DNA of 64,000 bases from Neocallimastix lanati (nom. inval.) (lineage: Eukaryota; Neocallimastigomycota; Neocallimastigomycetes; Neocallimastigales; Neocallimastigaceae): assembly GCA_016946835.1 (NCBI GenBank), contig JACVTC010000167.1:138501-202500 (forward strand), given 5' to 3'. Numbering within the stretch: position 1 is the first letter of the stretch; the number at the start of each line of letters is the position of its first letter. A program made the translations under genes and the position numbers. Positions 1-13,120 of this stretch are shown here, piece after piece. A model generated the notes under the pieces. The model made no database searches and was not told where the DNA came from. It saw nothing but the letters and a program-made list of their open reading frames with translations.

Positions 1-809
1 CAACTCTTAAGGAATTAACCAAATTTACTAAAAAAAAAAAAAAAAAAACAATAAATGACTTTTCAGGGAGTCTATATTTTGCATTAAAGATGCTTTAGTT
101 AATGGAAACCAATGAAATTTAAAGATTACACTGTCAGTAACAACAACAAAAAAAATAAAATAAAATAAAATAAAAAATAAAAAAATATCAATATTTTTAT
201 ATTCAAAAAAAAATAAAATAACATAAAATAAATAATAAAAAATATTATGAAATAAAATAAAATAAACAAATAAATAAATAAAAAATATTATGAAATAAAA
301 TAAAATAAACAAATAAATAAATAAAAAATATTATGAAATAAAATAAAATAAATAATAAAAAATATTATGAAATAACATAAAATAAATAATAAAAAATATT
401 ATGAAATAAAACAAAATAAATAATAAAAAATATTATGAAATAACATAAAATAAATAATAAAAATATTATGAAATAAAATAAAATAAACAAATAAAAAAAT
501 ATTATGAAATAAAATAAAATAAAAAATAAAAAAATATTATGAAATAAAATAAAATAAAAAATAAAAAATAAGAAATATTTTATATTCAAAAAATAATAAT
601 AATAATAATAATAACAATAATAATAATAATAATAAAATAAAAAAAAAAAATAAAGTAAAATAAAAATTATTAACATTTTTATATTCAAAAATTAAAATAA
701 AATATAAAATAAAAAAAACAATAATAATAATAGAAAAAGAAAATAAAAATAATTAAAATAAAATAAAATAAAAAATTAAAATAAAAAAAATAATATTTTT
801 ATATTCAAA

Positions 810-842
<33 letters not shown>

Positions 843-1400
843 AAAATAAAATAAAAAATAAAAAAAATTAATATTTTTATATTCAAAATAAAATAAAATA
901 AAAAAAAAAATAAAAAATAAAAAATAAAAATATAATTTAACATAATATAAAAGAATAATAAAATAAATTAAAATAATATATATATTCAAGTTAATTAATT
1001 CAAGTTAATTAGATAAAATAAAAACGATTTGACTATTTATTTTTATTTAAAATGGTCAAATTTACATATAAAAGTGGTTTTTAAAAAAAAAAGTTCATCT
1101 GACCGGATTTAATATGAATAGAGTTGAATATTAATCTTAAGTTCTAATTTAGAGAATTTTTTCTTTTTTCTTTTGTTTAGATATTTTAAAATTTTTACTG
1201 AAAAAAATTTTTTTTTGAAACTAAGGAAAAAAAATTGAATAAATTATTATTATTATTATTATTGTTGTTATGCTAGTTGTTATTATTCATTTATTTTTAT
1301 TTAAAATTTTTTTTCCTCTTAATTAATTATGAAAGAAAAACATTTTCTATGAAATTCTTATTTTTGGGAAAATATGGAAAATATGGAAAGAAAATAAGAA
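1..1400. repeat. AT-rich low-complexity DNA with a 33-44 bp minisatellite
   Basis: No gene is supported. From about 236 to 570 an A-rich unit containing AATATTATGAAATAA recurs every 33-44 bp (seen near 243, 286, 329, 363, 397 and 431), with small length changes between copies. AAT triplets (about 595-640) and AAAAT pentamers (770-960) follow. Long open frames on the minus strand here are only Phe/Ile/Leu/Tyr-rich translations of the repeats. Confidence 0.7.
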
Positions 1401-1435
1401 TTAGGGAAAATATTTCACTAATTCACTACTACTAA

Positions 1436-1515
1436 TCCCCTACATTATTAGTAACGATACTATTATTTTCACTATCACTAAATATTTCTATTACTAATAA
1501 TATTATTGCTATTGC

Positions 1516-1546
<31 letters not shown>

Positions 1547-1700
1547 CTCTTCGTTATTACTATCAGAATCAAAACTTGATTCTATATTATTTATATCTGC
1601 GACAACAGTGTCTTCATTACTATTTAATATTAAACAATGTTTGAAAATTGTGAAAAAAATTTTTTTCATAAAGAATTTCAATAGCCATAAAATATTTCAT
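1436..1700 (-). pseudogene. Possible poly-Asn gene fragment (hypothetical)
   Basis: A minus-strand frame (1681 to 1478) reads coding-like: an acidic Asp/Ser/Glu stretch (EDTVVADINNIESSFDSDSN) followed by an Asn run encoded by AAT triplets. Just past its stop another frame continues in the same style (SDSENNSIVTNNVGD, ending near 1438). This could be the 3' end of a gene with a frameshift or missed intron. No domain is recognised, and the hydrophobic N-terminal part before EDTVV may be non-coding. It could also be chance translation of AAT repeats, though the acidic segment argues somewhat against that. Confidence 0.25.
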
Positions 1701-2664
1701 ACAAAATTCAAAAAAAAAAAAAAAAAAAAAAAAGTGTAAAATAAAATTAAGGGTTTTATTTTATTCATAATTAATATTATAAATATTATAACAATTTTTA
1801 TTTTTATTTATTTATTTAAAAAAATTTACTTTTTTTTTTTATTTTATTTTATTTTATTTTGAAAGAACATATATTTTTATTATAATTTATTTTTATTTTA
1901 TATATTTATTTACTTTATTGAAAAATATTTGAATTTTTTTATTACTATTATTATAGCTATTTATTTATATTTTTACATTTAAATAATAATTTTTTTTTTA
2001 AATACTGTTATTTTATTTTATTTTATTTTTTTTGGTTGAATTCCTATTTATATATATATATATATATTGTAATATTGATTTTATTTATATATTTATATTT
2101 TTTTATATTTGAAAAAAATTTTTTTTTTTTTTTAATATTTTTATTTTTTATTTTATTATATTTTTTAAACAAAAATATAAAATTTTTTTATAAACTTTTA
2201 TATAAAGATTTATAATCTTAAATCATTAATTTAATACATCTCTTGTTTTAACGATTTTTTTTTTACATTTACATTTTTTTTTTTATTTTTTAAATATTCT
2301 CTAGTTATTTAAAATATATATTTTTTTTATATGAATGTTTTTTAGTAAAATAAAAATAAAAAGGAAATAAAATTTTATGTTTTTTTAAATATCTTATATT
2401 TAATCTTTTATATTTTAAAACAATCTTTTCTATAATTTATACTAAAATTAATATTTTATTACTAATTAAAGTATTTATTGATTTATTATCTAACTATTAA
2501 ATATTTAGAAAAATCATTTTAAAAATAAGGAAATAAAATAATATGTATATACATATATGTTTCCATTCTTTATAATCTAATATTAAATTTTAGAAAAAAA
2601 ACATATTTATATATATATTACTAATATATGCTGTTTTTTTTTTTTTTAAAAAAAAAATCTATTT
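1701..2664. other. AT-rich intergenic, downstream of the secreted repeat protein
   Basis: Homopolymer A and T tracts and TTTTA-type repeats, with no coding signal. It holds the 3' flank of the minus-strand gene ending at 2665. No terminator or polyadenylation site can be picked out in sequence this AT-rich. Confidence 0.6.
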
Positions 2665-4716
2665 TTAATTCCAAATCTTTGAACATCTTTCATTGATAGC
2701 ATTACATTCAACATTTAATCTTTCAGACCATGGTTGACTCCAGCAAGCACTCAATTCAGCGTAACAAGCATCAGACTTCTTTTGTTTACAAGCCCAATCG
2801 TCCTTAGCACAGTTAGTTGATTGTTGAGTTGGTTGTGGCTTTTGAGTGGTAGTAGTTGTGGTGGTGGTTTTTCTAGTGGTAGTAGTTGTAGTAGTGGTAA
2901 TCTTTGGAACGGTCTTTGTCTTTTTTGGAACAGTCTTAGTAGTTTTACCAGCAGTAGTTGTAGTAGTAAGTTTTGGAACAGTCTTAGTACTAGTTACCTT
3001 TGGAACAGTCTTGGTCTTAGTTGGAACAGTCTTACTAGTCTTAGTGGAAGAAACGGAAGTAATCTTTGGAACAGTCTTGGTCTTAGTTGGAACTGTCTTA
3101 CTAGTTTTAGTGGAAGAAACGGAAGTAATCTTTGGAACAGTCTTGGTCTTAGTTGGAACTGTCTTACTAGTTTTAGTGGAAGAAACGGAAGTAATCTTTG
3201 GAACAGTCTTAGTCTTAGTTAATGGAAGAGTCTTAGTCTTACTAAGAGAAGTAGAGGTGACCTTTGGAACAGTCTTGGTCTTAGTTGGAACAGTCTTACT
3301 AGTCTTAGTGGAAGAGACAGAAGTAAGCTTTGGAACAGTCTTGGTCTTGGTTGGAATTGTCTTACTAGTCTTAGTGGAAGAGACAGAAGTAAGCTTTGGA
3401 ACAGTCTTAGTCTTAGTTAATGGAAGAGTCTTAGTCTTACTAACAGAGGTAGAGGTGACCTTTGGAACAGTCTTAGTACTAGTTACCTTTGGAACAGTCT
3501 TGGTCTTGGTTGGAATAGTCTTACTAGTCTTAGTAGAAGAAACGGAAGTAAGCTTTGGAACAGTCTTAGTCTTAGTTAATGGAAGAGTCTTAGTCTTACT
3601 AACAGAGGTAGAGGTGACCTTTGGAACAGTCTTAGTACTAGTTACCTTTGGAACAGTCTTGGTCTTGGTTGGAATAGTCTTACTAGTCTTAGTAGAAGAA
3701 ACGGAAGTAAGCTTTGGAACAGTCTTGGTCTTGGTTGGAATAGTCTTACTAGTCTTAGTAGAAGAAACGGAAGTAAGCTTTGGAACAGTCTTGGTCTTGG
3801 TTGGAATAGTCTTACTAGTCTTAGTGGAAGAGACGGAAGTAAGCTTTGGAACAGTCTTAGTCTTAGTTAATGGAAGAGTCTTAGTCTTACTAACAGAAGT
3901 AGAAGAGACCTTTGGAACAGTCTTAGTACTAGTTAACTTTGGAACAGTCTTGGTCTTGGTTGGAACAGTCTTACTAGTCTTAGTGGATGAGACAGAAGTA
4001 AGCTTTGGAACAGTCTTGGTCTTAGTTGGAATAGTCTTAGTCTTACTAAGAGAAGTAGAGGAGACCTTTGGAACAGTCTTAGTACTAGTTAACTTTGGAA
4101 CAGTCTTGGTCTTGGTTGGAATAGTCTTACTAGTCTTAGTAGAAGAAACGGTGGTAAACTTTGGAACAGTCTTGGTCTTAGTTGGAATAGTCTTAGTCTT
4201 ACTAAGAGAAGTAGAGGAGACCTTTGGAACAGTCTTTGTTCTAGTTAACTTTGGAACAGTCTTTGTCTTGGTTGGAAGAGTTTTGGTCTTACTGTTAGCG
4301 ACAGTAGTAGTAGTGGTGGTAGTGGTAGTAAGTTTTGGAACAGTCTTAGTCTTCTTTGGAATAGTCTTACTAGTTTTAGTGGAAGAGAGAGTAGTAAGCT
4401 TTGGAACAGTCTTAGTTTTAGTTGGTGGAAGACTCTTAGTCTTCTTTTCTGGAGTAGTAGTAGTGGAAGAAAGGGTAGTAAGTTTTGGAACAGTTTTAGT
4501 TTTTGTAATTGGAAGACTTTTAGTCTTTAAAGTAAGTGAAGTAGATGTAGTAAGTTTTGGAACTGTTTTAGTTTTAGAAGGAATAGTTTTAGTAGTTAGC
4601 TTTGGAACCGTTTTGGTTCTTGTATTTGGAAGAGTTTTAGTAGTAGCACCTTCAATTGCTTCAGCATGGAAGGCTAAAGCTACAATACAAGCAAATAATA
4701 CTTTACTGAATCTCAT
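2665..4716 (-). CDS. Secreted Thr/Lys-rich tandem-repeat protein with C-terminal six-Cys domain
   Basis: Intact 683-residue ORF without introns. Residues 1 to about 23 form a signal peptide: a short basic start, the hydrophobic stretch VLFACIVALAFHAEA, and a likely cut near AEAIEG. Residues about 25-620 are tandem repeats built on KTKTVPK, with Ser/Thr spacers such as LTSVSSTKTSKT in a 22-residue higher-order unit. Near 620-635 there is a Thr run, which could be O-glycosylated. The last ~50 residues are a compact domain with six cysteines spaced C-x6-C-x7-C-x6-C-x12-C-x6-C, rich in Trp, likely three disulfides on a helical scaffold. The layout (signal, long stalk, small Cys domain) suggests a cell-wall or extracellular-matrix protein, or a stalk displaying the terminal domain. 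I do not recognise the family, and the Cys pattern does not look like a fungal dockerin. Base composition is clearly richer in GC than the flanks. Repeat number probably varies between strains. Confidence 0.85.
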   Translation of the reverse strand: MRFSKVLFACIVALAFHAEAIEGATTKTLPNTRTKTVPKLTTKTIPSKTKTVPKLTTSTSLTLKTKSLPITKTKTVPKLTTLSSTTTTPEKKTKSLPPTKTKTVPKLTTLSSTKTSKTIPKKTKTVPKLTTTTTTTTTVANSKTKTLPTKTKTVPKLTRTKTVPKVSSTSLSKTKTIPTKTKTVPKFTTVSSTKTSKTIPTKTKTVPKLTSTKTVPKVSSTSLSKTKTIPTKTKTVPKLTSVSSTKTSKTVPTKTKTVPKLTSTKTVPKVSSTSVSKTKTLPLTKTKTVPKLTSVSSTKTSKTIPTKTKTVPKLTSVSSTKTSKTIPTKTKTVPKLTSVSSTKTSKTIPTKTKTVPKVTSTKTVPKVTSTSVSKTKTLPLTKTKTVPKLTSVSSTKTSKTIPTKTKTVPKVTSTKTVPKVTSTSVSKTKTLPLTKTKTVPKLTSVSSTKTSKTIPTKTKTVPKLTSVSSTKTSKTVPTKTKTVPKVTSTSLSKTKTLPLTKTKTVPKITSVSSTKTSKTVPTKTKTVPKITSVSSTKTSKTVPTKTKTVPKITSVSSTKTSKTVPTKTKTVPKVTSTKTVPKLTTTTTAGKTTKTVPKKTKTVPKITTTTTTTTRKTTTTTTTTQKPQPTQQSTNCAKDDWACKQKKSDACYAELSACWSQPWSERLNVECNAINERCSKIWN

Positions 4717-7545
4717 TTTATTTTTACTATTATACTTTTATTTATTTATTTTTGTATTTATATTTATTTATATATTTATAAAAATTGATTTTATTTTTTT
4801 TATAAAAATTCTATAATATTGGTTTATTTTTTTTTTTTTTTGAAAAAAAAATTTAAATTATTTATATTTATTTATTCTATTTTTATTTTAGTTTTTTTTA
4901 TTTTATTTTTACTTTTTTATTTATTATATATACTTTTTTAAATTTATATTTTTTTAACTAATACACTAATAATATCTTTTTTTTTTATTCCAAAAAAGAA
5001 AGAAGATATTATTAATTATAAAAAATATTTATGTTATTTATTATTAAATTAATATTTTATTATAATAAAAGTATAATATTCACGTTTTTACTTTTTTTTT
5101 AAAAAAAAAAAAAAAACTTCAAAAATAAATCTAAGATTATATCAAATAATCTTTTACCAAGCTTATTTACTATTTATATTATTATAAAAAGTAAAAAATG
5201 AAGATTTATTTGAGAAAAAAAAATATTTTTGAGACTTCCTCTCTTTATATACTATTTTTTAAAATATGTTTAATTAATATATATTTATTAATTAAATGAT
5301 TAAGCTAATCATTTTCTATTCATTAATAAACGATAAAAAAAAATAATAATAATAATATAAAAATTATACCATTAATTAATTAATTAATTAAAAAAAAAAT
5401 AAATAATGATAATAATAATAATGATTAAAATAATATTAAATATTATTTAAAGTTTTTTTTTTTTTTTTAATATAGATGATAAATAATAATAAAAAAAATT
5501 AATAAAAATGAAAATTATATATAAATATATTCATAGTATTATTAAATATTATTATTTATTTTTAATTTAAAATTAATATAGCTAAATAAAAATTAAGCAT
5601 TATAAAAAAGTGACATCAATATGAATAACCTAATCTCTATAGTAGGAAACTTTAATTCATAATAAATTTGAATGAAATCCATCCAATAGAAAGACAGACT
5701 AAAAAATTAAATTTCTCTTATATTAAAAATTAATTAAAAAAGAAAAATAAACTATTTTAATAAAAGATTTGCAAATTTTAATAAAAATGGTTTAATTTAA
5801 GAAGATAATCATCCTTTAATTATAATTAAATTTAATTACTTTTTTTTTTTTATTTTAATTTTAACAAAATATTAAAATTTTGTAAAAATTGACATTAATA
5901 TTTTAAAATGTTTAAAATGTACATTTATTTTTTCATCTTTTTTCTTTTTTTTTTTTTTATTTTTTTATAGTTATTTAAATTAAAATTTTAACTTTTATTT
6001 TATATATTGAATAAATTGAATAATGATTATATATGATTATATAATTACTATTATTTATTGTTATATTATTATTTTAATTGTTTTAATTTATTAATAATAA
6101 TAAATTAAATATATATTTTATTAATTAATTAATATGAATTATTATTGATTATGATAAGCATTAATAATAAATAATAATAATAAATAATAAATAATAAATA
6201 ATAATAAATAATAAATAATAATTAATAATTAATAATAATAATTACATAAATAACAGTAAAGAAAAATTAAACAGGATCATCCTTCACAATCTTTATCATT
6301 TTTAAATATAAAATTATATTTATTATTTTTTTTTATTTTTACTTTTATAATTATTATTAGCAATATAATAAATATATGAAAAATAAAATTTTTAATTTCT
6401 TAATAAATATTTCTTTATATTTCTTTATATTTCTTTTATAATTATTCATTACTATATTGAAATAATAATTATAAAAATAATATATATTGTCAAAAAATTA
6501 TGAAAAGGAAACTTTTTCTTATTACTTAATATTCCATGATATAGATAAATTAATGAAGAAATTTTGTATAATAGTCTTTTATGTATATATATATATGCAA
6601 AAGATCACCATTTAACTGAGCTGTATTATTAAATTTTTGTTTGATTTTTCTTTTTTTTTATTATTATTAATATTAAAATATTATTTTATTTTAATGCTTT
6701 GTATACTTTTTTAATTAACTATTAAATAATATAAATGTTTATATAATTATTAAAATTTACATTATTAATATTTACATTTTTATTAAAATTTTAAAATACT
6801 AAATAATTGATAATCCGTTAATAATAATATTAAAAGTAGAGAACAATAGATAAACGTTGTTTTTAATAAAAAAAAATAAAAAAAAAAAAAAGGAATAATA
6901 TAATGTCACCGGAAATAAAAGGAATAATGAATTTATTATTCCTTTTTTTTTTTTAATTAAATTCAAGAAAAAAAAAAAAAAAGAAAGAAAGAAAGAAAAA
7001 TAAATGTGGATCTTAATTATAAAATTATTATTTATTATTATAAGTTTATTAATCCATTAATAATTTGATCTTCACTTTTCACCATTTCTAATGTATATAA
7101 TTAATAATGAATACTATTTTATTATTTATAATTATTATAATTTATTAATCATTTATTACTAATAAAAATATATCTTTTAATTTATTTTTAATTTCAATAT
7201 TTATTATCTATTTATTAATTTTTATTTTTTATTATTTATTTAAATTAATTATAAATTTAATTAAATATAGAATAAAGTTCTTTAACTTCCATTGATTAGT
7301 TGTAAATCTTAATAAATAAAATTTATTATATATATTAATATATATTTATATATACTCGTGCCTTATCCTGAATTAATCTATGATTATTACACAAGTGTCT
7401 ATTTTCATATAAAATAAAGTTTTAATCTATGATGATTTAATAAAATTAAAATTATTTTTCCATTTATTCTTTTTTTTTATTTTTTTCTCATTTTTATTTT
7501 TTATTTTTTTCTCATTTTTATTTTTTATTTTTTATTTAATTTTAT
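4717..7545. other. AT-rich intergenic with a hairpin near 4968-5014
   Basis: This contains the presumed promoter of the minus-strand repeat-protein gene. About 250 bp upstream of its start codon lies an inverted repeat (TAATAATATCTT / AAGATATTATTA, 4968-5014, stem extended by T/A runs). A second small hairpin (AAAGGAATAAT / ATTATTCCTTT) lies near 6915-6945. The rest is A/T homopolymer and AAT-type repeats (for example 6165-6240). No coding signal was seen. Confidence 0.6.
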
Positions 7546-7617
7546 TTGATATTTATTTATTATAAATCTATTATATATCTCTTTTATATCTATTATATAT
7601 CTATTATATCGAATGGA

Positions 7618-7820
7618 TTGATTTTTATTATTTGGATTAATCATTTCATATCAATACATTTAATAAAAATAAAAATTATTATTTGGATTAATCATTTCAT
7701 ATCAATACATTTAATAAAAATAAAAATTATTATTTGGATTAATCATTTCATATCAATACATTTAATAAAAATAAAAATTATTATTTGGATTAATCATTTC
7801 ATTTCAATAGATTTAATAAA
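7618..7820 (+). repeat. 51-bp minisatellite, about four copies
   Basis: The unit containing TTTGGATTAATCATTTCAT recurs at 7631, 7682, 7733 and 7784, an exact 51-bp period. Copies are nearly identical; the last diverges at its end. Because 51 is a multiple of three, a repetitive open frame arises across it, but the translated peptide has no coding character. Confidence 0.85.
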
Positions 7821-7829
7821 AAATTAACT

Positions 7830-7849
7830 TTTTGAATTTGGTTCTTTTT

Positions 7850-7885
<36 letters not shown>

Positions 7886-10800
7886 TTAAGGGAGAAATTT
7901 TTAATAATTAATTAATTAATTAGGTATATGCTGTTAATAATTTTTTATTAATGACTTTAAACATTCAAGAAGGAATTTTTTATATGTAATTAATGACCTT
8001 TAACATTCAAATAGGAATTATTTATAAAGGTAAAAGAAAAATAAACAAAAAAACAATAAAATAAAATAAAATTAATTAGGAACAATAAATTTATATTTAT
8101 ATTGATATAGCTTTACAAAAGAAAAACAAAATAAAAGCTATAATGACAATACAAAAGTTTTTAATATTTATTAAGATAAATTTATCATTATTAAATGATC
8201 TTTTAACAATAAACTGTTTATTATTAAATATCAAATATTAAATATTATTTATTATTTATTACTATTTCTATTTATTATTTATTTATTTATTTATTATTCT
8301 TTTATATTTCCATTTACTTTTTCATTTAAAATGACAAGCTATTCCTTCTTTATTTCAATAAATAATATTATTTCAATATTTAAAATAAAAAAAAAATCAG
8401 TGAATCATAACTATTAAATAATAATTATGAATCAAATGATAAACATGTATATATAATAATAATAATAATAAAATAAAAATTAAGAAAATAAAAAATTAAA
8501 AAATGAGAATTAAAAAATAAAAAAATTAAAAAAAAAAAAAAATATTTAATAGAATAATTAAAGAATAAACTTTTTATATTTAATTATGAATAATATTTTC
8601 AATTAAAATCATTTTCATTTGGTAATATTCTGGTTAAACTTTATTTATTAATAAATTGAATCATCTTTAATTTAATATTTATTTAATATTTATTTAAATT
8701 TTATTATTTCTTTATTATTTTTTATTATTTTATTAAGTTTTATTATTATTTTTTTTTTTTTGGAAAATCTAATTTTCTTTTTTTCTTTTTTTTTTTTTTT
8801 ATGTAAATATTACACTTTATTATTATTATTTTTTTTAATTTGTTTAATTTTTTTAATAATCCATTTTAATTTCTATTTTGGTAAAAAAAAAAGTTTTTTT
8901 TATTTTGATTATTGATAAGAAACGAAATATTTAATTAATAATTAATATAAATAAAGTTAATAAGAAAAATAAGAAATAAATATATTATAAATATTAAATA
9001 GTTAAATAATTTTATAAATAATTGTTTATAAACATAACTTTAAAATGAAGAATTAGTATAAATAGTTATTAGAAATAATACTTTAATAAATGTTCCTAAT
9101 TATCCAGTAAAATTAGTATATAATATTTTAATAAAATTAGAATTATTATTGATTAATTATATATTTTGATTATTAGAATTATGTTATAAAAGAATTGTAT
9201 TAAAGGTTTACTAATTACCTATAAATATTAGAATATTAATAAAACAATATTTTATTTAAAAATGAATTAAATATTTTTATTTAAGTGTTATTATTTAAAT
9301 ATATAAAGACTTGTTATGGACAAGTATAAAAATCATAATAGTTATGAAATGGGAAACAAGATAAATTCCTATTTCATATCATTATCTTTTCTCTTTTTAT
9401 TATTCATTTATTGATTTATTGATTGATTTATTGATTGATTTATATTTAATTAAAAAAAGGAAAAATTAACCAAGAAAAAAATAAATTAAAAAAAAATTAA
9501 AACTAAAAATAATAATAAAATAAAAATTAAAACTTTATTCTATATAAAATGAATTGGCAATAAAAATTAAAAAAAGGATGCCATTTTATCTTTATATTAT
9601 TTTATTAAAGATTAAATTTTAATGAATTAATTTATTTTTAATTAATAAAAAAGAACAAAATTAAAAGAAAAAAGAAAAAAAAAAAGAAAAGGTGTAATAC
9701 TTTATATTAATTTAATATATTTTAATTTACTTAAAAATAGTTTAAATTAACTGTATATGTATAATTATTATTCTTAACCTTTTTCTATTCTTAGTTGGTT
9801 TAATTTATAAATATGAAAATTAATATTATAGATATTATCAATTATGAATATTATTTAATTTTGCGGATAATTTGAAAATCAGGTTGGATTTTGGGGGCTT
9901 TTTTTAAGGAGAATGGTTAAATTTTAACATTTTTTTTAATATATTTAAATAAAAATAGTAATCTGGTTAATTTTTTATTTATTTATTTATTCATTTATTT
10001 ATTATTATTGGTTTATTTGTTTATTATTTATTTATTTATTTTTATTAATTTAGTAGTATTTATTTAATTTTATTTTTATTTTTATTTTTATTTTTATTTT
10101 ATACTTAATAATATATTTAATTATTTAATGTTTAATTAACTTATTTAATTTAGGGTAAATGCTTCACAATATCCTATACAATTATTACTTTTTTATTTTT
10201 TTTTATTAGTTATTTTTATTTTTTTGGATACTTTAAAAAGATATTTAATTATAAGGAAAACAAATTATTTTTAAAGATTACAAAAATTAATAAATAATAA
10301 ATAATTGAATAATAAAATTATTATTATTATTATTATTATTTTTATTATTTTTATTATTTTTATTATTATTATTATTAGTAATAAAAAATAAAGAGAAAAA
10401 AAAATTGGTTGATTTTCAATTTTTATTTAGATAGATAAAAAAAAATAATTATAAATAAAATTATATAAATTATATAAATATATATTTATTATTAAATATA
10501 TTAAGAACAATAATAATAATAATAAAACGGATATTAAATAATACAAATTGAATCATTAAATAATACATAATAGTTGAACAATAAATAAAATGAATGAAAA
10601 TCTGATAATTATTAACAAAAGTAAATAATTTTATTTAATAAAAAAACATAAATATAAATATAATTATAATTATAATTATAAATAAAAATATAATTAAAAA
10701 TTAAATAAAAAATATATATAATTAATAATTAATATTTATTTTCATTATTTTCATTTAAGATCACTTTCTTTCCGTTCCGTTCTCTCCTTTTTTTTTTTTT

Positions 10801-11110
10801 TTTTTTTATTTTATTTTTTTGATCTTTTTAAAAAAAATATGTAATAAAAAAAATATAATAAAAAAAAATATAATAAAAAAAAATATAATAAAAAAAAAAG
10901 TTAACAAAAAAAAAAAAAAATTCAACGGTAATATTATAATAAATGAAATAATAGGACATATTATTCAATAATTTTAAATTTTTGAGAATAAAGAGTTTAA
11001 AAAGTTTGAGTATTATTCAAAAAGAATTTATAAAGTTTTTAGCTCGATAAAAGTTAAAAAAAATAATAAAATAAAAAATAGAAATAAAAAAAAAATTCAT
11101 TATAATATTA
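7830..11110. other. AT-rich intergenic, no gene seen
   Basis: A ~30-bp T run ends at 7884, followed by mixed A/T-rich DNA with TTTA, ATT and TTGATTTA-type short repeats. A small tandem duplication (AATGACTTTAAACATTCAAGA-like) occurs at about 7950-8020. Neither strand has an open frame with coding-like composition. Confidence 0.55.
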
Positions 11111-11117
11111 TCATATT

Positions 11118-11535
11118 ATATTATTATTTATTATTTATTATTTATTATTTATTATTTAATTATTTATTATTTAATTATTTATTTATTTATTATTCAATTA
11201 TTTATTATTCAATTATTTATTATTCAATTATTTATTATTTATTATTCAATTATTATTTATTATTTATTTAATTATTTATTATTTATTATTTAATTATTTA
11301 TTATTTATTATTTATTATTTATTATTTATTATTTATTATTTATTATTTAATTATTTATTATTTATTATTTATTATTTATTATTTATTATTTATTATTTAT
11401 TATTTATTATTTTATTATTTATTATTTATTATTTATTATTTATTATTTATTATTTATTATTTATTATTTATTATTTATTATTTAATTATTTATTATTATT
11501 TATTATTAATTATTTATTATTTATTATATATTATT
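11118..11535. repeat. Heptanucleotide satellite (ATTATTT)n
   Basis: About 400 bp of near-continuous TTATTTA/ATTATTT heptamers, with occasional CAATTAT and TTTAATT variant units. The same heptamer dominates 13130-13610, and its complement occurs within the array at 40.9-42.3 kb. Confidence 0.85.
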
Positions 11536-11655
11536 TATATAATATCATAAAAAAAGTTTTTATTTATGATTTACATCACTTTATAATTGCTTCTTTTTTA
11601 TTTTATTTTCCGTAAATATATAAATATAGAAATTTATAAGAAAAATGTTATAATC

Positions 11656-11692
<37 letters not shown>

Positions 11693-11830
11693 CATTTATT
11701 ATGTTTTATTTATATAAATATGTATTTAAAATATATTTAATATTAATTTATTATATAATTTTTATTTTATATAATTTTATGTTTTTTGTATCTTTTTTTT
11801 TTTTTTTTTCTTTATTTAAGCTTTTCATTC

Positions 11831-11867
<37 letters not shown>

Positions 11868-12290
11868 GTTGTGTATAGTGACATATTAAATATCTAAAAA
11901 ATAAATATTTCTAATTAATTAGAATATATTAGTGTTTAATATGTTTTTTTTTTTATTAATATTCTTTTTTTTCTCTTTTTAATAATATATGAAGGTCAGT
12001 TGGAAGGATGATCTTTTTAATCTTTTTATACAATTTTCTTTATTTTTATTTTATTTTAATTAAAGTTCATATATATATTAATTAAAACATTTTTGATCTT
12101 TCCAAATTATTAAATAAGAATAAGCATGAATAGTATTATGCAAGGAAACTTTTGGATTAAAGGAGTACATAGAGAATTTTTTTATTCTCTATGTACTAAA
12201 AAAAAAAGAAAAAAAATTTGGAAAAAGTATATAAAGACAGAGTCAAGTATTTAACTTTAAATTCATATATTTATTATTTACATATTTAGA
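11536..12290. other. AT-rich intergenic with a perfect 14-bp hairpin
   Basis: Contains a ~33-bp A run (about 11658-11690), an (ATT)n tract near 11840-11870, and a perfect inverted repeat at 12164-12197: AGTACATAGAGAAT, six T, then its exact complement. No coding signal. Confidence 0.6.
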
Positions 12291-12317
12291 TATAAATATG
12301 TTTTCATATAATTTATT

Positions 12318-12420
12318 TATATATCATATATCCTACTACTCTACTCTCGTCATATCATATATCCTACTACTTTACTCTCGTCATATCATATAATCATATA
12401 TCCTACTTCTATATTATGTT
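12318..12420. repeat. 31-bp tandem repeat, about three copies
   Basis: The unit CATATATCCTACTACTCTAC plus TCTCGTCATAT recurs at about 12326, 12357 and 12396. The last copy is degenerate and carries an inserted CATATAAT. It is richer in C than its surroundings. Confidence 0.75.
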
Positions 12421-12424
12421 TATT

Positions 12425-13120
12425 TGTTCATATATTTTAATTAGTATATAAATTTGTGTTCAATGTAAATAAATATATTTTCATTGTATATAAATATACT
12501 TTCATGTATAAATTTGATTTAATATAAATATATATAATTTTATATTCAAATATATACAAATATATAAATATATTTGTATTCATATATATATTAAATATAA
12601 ATATATTTGTATTCATATATATATTAAATATAAATATATAGAAAAAATAATTTCTGATAATAAAAAAATGATAAATAATTAAAATTATTTTAAAGTGCAA
12701 CTTTAATGAAAATCAAGAATTGAATAATGAATATTATTTTATTATACATTTATACATTTATATCTGTATATTTATTATATATTTATTATATATTTATTCA
12801 TTTATATTTATATTTATATTTATTATATTTATTACTCATTTATACATTTATATATCTATATATTTATATTTATTATATTTATTATACATTGATACATTTA
12901 TACATATCTATATATTCAAATGTTCTTATTATTACGACTAAGAATGAATATCATTATATTATTTTTATATTCTTAGTGATGACATTATTTAAATAGAAGT
13001 TAGTGTCAGTCAACACAAGTTTTGATTGCACTTTATTTTAAGTTCATTTTATTGATCGTTAGTTTGATTGACAACTTAAAAAGTTTACACTTTCTTATAT
13101 AAAATTTTATTAAATAATTA
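12425..13120. repeat. AT-rich region with ~35-bp duplicated unit and TA-rich repeats
   Basis: A unit AATATATTTGTATTCATATA plus TATATTAAATATA is tandemly duplicated at about 12560-12640. TATTTATA-type repeats follow (12730-12925). The predicted peptides (Ile/Tyr/Phe only) are repeat artefacts. Confidence 0.55.

Noticed and set aside
2846-4816. 656-codon open frame antisense to the secreted repeat protein
   Set aside because: The repeat units happen to lack stops on the other strand. The translation is a Val/Leu/Phe/Gly repeat without a signal peptide logic, while the minus strand has a clean signal peptide and Cys domain.
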